From NCBI RefSeq assembly GCF_014946725.1, contig NZ_JACFXY010000021.1, positions 1 through 37,130 of the forward strand: 37,130 nt of DNA, in the 5' to 3' direction. Both the position numbers and the translations under genes were made by a program. This document shows, in pieces, positions 35,523 through 37,130 of the stretch. Origin of the DNA: Mixta mediterraneensis. GTDB taxonomy: Bacteria; Pseudomonadota; Gammaproteobacteria; Enterobacterales; Enterobacteriaceae. The stretch's first letter is position 1, and every line of letters starts with the position of its first letter. Under the pieces are notes generated by a model, which saw only the letters and a program-made list of their open reading frames with translations, searched no databases and was not told where the DNA came from.

Positions 35523-36524
35523 TTAAAGCGGATCGACCTTCAGACAGGAAACCGCGTGGCGAAAACTCCCTTCCAGTAGCGGACGCGTTTTGGCGCATTC
35601 AGGACCGGCAATGGGACAGCGGGTGCGGAAAACGCAACCTGACGGCGGATCGATGGGCGACGGCAATTCCCCTTCCAGCAGCTGGATCTGTTTGTTTTTC
35701 TCCAGGTCAGGATCGGGAATCGGCACCGCCGACATCAGGGCTTTGGTGTAGGGATGCTGCGGATCGTTATATACCGCATCATAAGTTCCTAACTCCACCG
35801 CATGGCCGAGATACATCACCAGTACGCGATCGGAGATGTGCTTCACTACCGCCAAATCGTGCGCGATAAAGATCAGCGACAAACCCATTTCGCGTTGCAA
35901 CTGTTGCAACAGATTAACCACCTGCGCCTGAATCGACACGTCAAGCGCCGAAACGGGCTCATCGCAGATAATCAGTTTCGGTTCCAGAATCAGCGCGCGC
36001 GCAATACCGATACGCTGACACTGCCCACCGGAAAACTCATGCGGGTAACGGTTTATAAGATTAGGCAGCAAGCCCACCTTCATCATCATGTTTTTGACGC
36101 GTTCTTTGACTGCTTCCCGCGTCATTTTGGGATGATACGTCCGCAGCGGCTCGGCAATAATGTCGCCAATCGTCATACGTGGGTTCAGCGATGCCAGCGG
36201 ATCCTGAAAAATCATCTGAATATCGCTACGCGCTTTGCGCCACTCTTCTTCACTTTGCCCGAGCAGATCACGCCCCAGCCAGGCTACGCGCCCTTCTGTG
36301 GCCTTCACCAGGCCAATAATCGCCCGCGCTAGCGTCGATTTACCACAGCCGGACTCGCCTACCACGCCCAGCGTTTCGCCTTCGTATAAACGCAGACTGA
36401 CGCCATCAACCGCCTTTAGAGATTTTGACGGCTGCCAGAACCATTGCTTACCCTCTTTAATGTCGAAATGGACTTTGAGATCGGCGATTTCCAGTAAGAC
36501 CTTCTTTTCAGCTACGGTGCTCAT
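35523..36524 (-). CDS. oppF: Oligopeptide ABC transporter ATPase OppF
   Basis: The 333-residue ATPase powers oligopeptide uptake with OppD at the inner face of the membrane. Walker A is GESGCGKS (from residue 56), the signature FSGGQ (164-168) and Walker B LIICDE (184-189), followed by the oligopeptide-transporter C-terminal domain with CVFRTRCPIAGPEC. The last holds Cys residues that in the family can bind a 4Fe-4S cluster. It is nearly identical to E. coli OppF. The ATG overlaps the oppD stop. Confidence 0.96.
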   Translation of the reverse strand: MSTVAEKKVLLEIADLKVHFDIKEGKQWFWQPSKSLKAVDGVSLRLYEGETLGVVGESGCGKSTLARAIIGLVKATEGRVAWLGRDLLGQSEEEWRKARSDIQMIFQDPLASLNPRMTIGDIIAEPLRTYHPKMTREAVKERVKNMMMKVGLLPNLINRYPHEFSGGQCQRIGIARALILEPKLIICDEPVSALDVSIQAQVVNLLQQLQREMGLSLIFIAHDLAVVKHISDRVLVMYLGHAVELGTYDAVYNDPQHPYTKALMSAVPIPDPDLEKNKQIQLLEGELPSPIDPPSGCVFRTRCPIAGPECAKTRPLLEGSFRHAVSCLKVDPL

Positions 36525-37037
36525 ACTAACTCCTCCACCGGCTTAAAGCAGGCGCGTAAGCGGCCGTCTTCAAACGGCAACAGCGGGGGCGACTGGGTAC
36601 AAATATCCATCGCATAAGGACAACGGGGGTGGAACGGGCACCCTTGCGGCAAGCGCAGCAGATTAGGTGGATTGCCTGGAATGGTGGCCAGGCTTTCGCC
36701 TTCCGTATCCAGACGCGGCACGGCGTTTAACAGACCAATCGAATAGGGATGCGCAGGCTGATAGAACACATCGCGCGCGCGACCATATTCCATGGTGCGT
36801 CCGGCATACATCACCAGCACTTTGTCGCAGATCCCTGCCACCACCCCGAGATCGTGGGTGATCATAATAATGGCCGTGTTGAATTCTCGCTTTAGATCGT
36901 TCAGCAACGTCATGATTTGCGCCTGCACCGTCACGTCCAGCGCGGTAGTCGGCTCATCCGCAATTAACAGCTTTGGACGGCACATCAGCGCCATGGCGAT
37001 CATGACGCGCTGGCGCATACCGCCAGAAAACTCATGC
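36521..37037 (-). pseudogene. oppD: OppD ATPase, C-terminal fragment cut by IS21
   Basis: The remaining part starts at HEFSGGMRQRVMIAMAL, inside the ABC signature, then has Walker B (KLLIADEPTTALDVTVQ) and the C-terminal domain with CPFHPRCPYAMDIC, and ends KPVEELV. The Walker A half would lie beyond the IS at 37038. The IS cuts between the Pro and His codons of PHEFSGG. Without a complete OppD the oligopeptide importer should not work. oppF lies downstream and may lose expression too. Confidence 0.9.
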
Positions 37038-37130
37038 TGTCAATACCGATCGAATTCTGACCCACCCTGCCAAAGTAAAACTGACCCACCCCCTTTGAAT
37101 CATTCGAGCGTTGTTGCTTTCGTTTTCTTC
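37038..37130 (-). mobile_element. IS21-family copy, left end only
   Basis: These 93 bases are identical to 24725-24817 of the complete copy, including the end of istB (stop at 37100-37102, last codons reading KKTKATTLE). The rest of the element runs past the window. Confidence 0.95.

Noticed and set aside
35802..36332. Plus-strand frame opposite oppF
   Set aside because: It is antisense to a gene nearly identical to E. coli OppF and shows no family pattern.

Overview
The window is a stretch of an enterobacterial chromosome (order Enterobacterales) that carries most of a lambda-like prophage and is scattered with an IS21-family insertion sequence. The host assignment rests on the block at 33109-37037, where yciY, clsA, yciU, oppF and oppD lie in the same order and with nearly the same protein sequences as in Escherichia and its relatives. 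I cannot name the genus. The window looks like a contig or region bounded by IS copies: a 26-base IS end lies at 76-101, a complete copy at 24725-26685, and the start of another at 37038-37130. The bases shared by the copies are identical, so the element moved recently.

Prophage late region (minus strand, read from 15435 down to 102): a Q-type antiterminator, a late promoter, a tR'-like terminator, a tRNA-Asn(GTT), a second terminator, lysis genes (membrane proteins, GH108 endolysin, overlapping Rz/Rz1 spanins), small genes and a Rha-family protein, then terminase, portal, head, connector and tail genes. The tail chaperone pair carries a lambda-type GGGAAAG slippery site. The tape-measure gene is cut after about 13 codons by an IS end, so the remaining tail and host-recognition genes are absent from this window.

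Prophage control and replication region (minus strand 15547-21500, divergent from 21607): cro, nutR, cII, a GIY-YIG nuclease gene, a frameshifted replication gene O with embedded repeats that look like origin iterons, gene P, and a nin-like chain of many small, mostly overlapping genes that includes ninE. The immunity region has three evenly spaced ATAG-N6-CTAT operators between cro and cI, a PR and a PRM that can be read base by base (cI mRNA probably leaderless), and two more operators at PL. A P63C-domain gene sits where rex genes lie in lambda.

Early left operon (plus strand, 23850-31644): PL, nutL, an N-like antiterminator with an arginine-rich motif, a pentapeptide-repeat gene split by the IS, a terminator, an exodeoxyribonuclease VIII-like gene, a lambda orf61-type gene with a terminator-like hairpin inside it, an HNH-AP2 endonuclease, small genes and an AlpA-like excisionase. 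The convergent tyrosine integrase ends the prophage, and the chromosome begins between 32834 and 33109.

The prophage appears defective: tape measure cut, gene O frameshifted, pentapeptide gene interrupted, ASCH-type gene truncated. The control circuitry is intact and legible. The feature most worth testing is the N-nut system, in which both nut sites carry a boxB-like hairpin with the same pentaloop, CGCTT.
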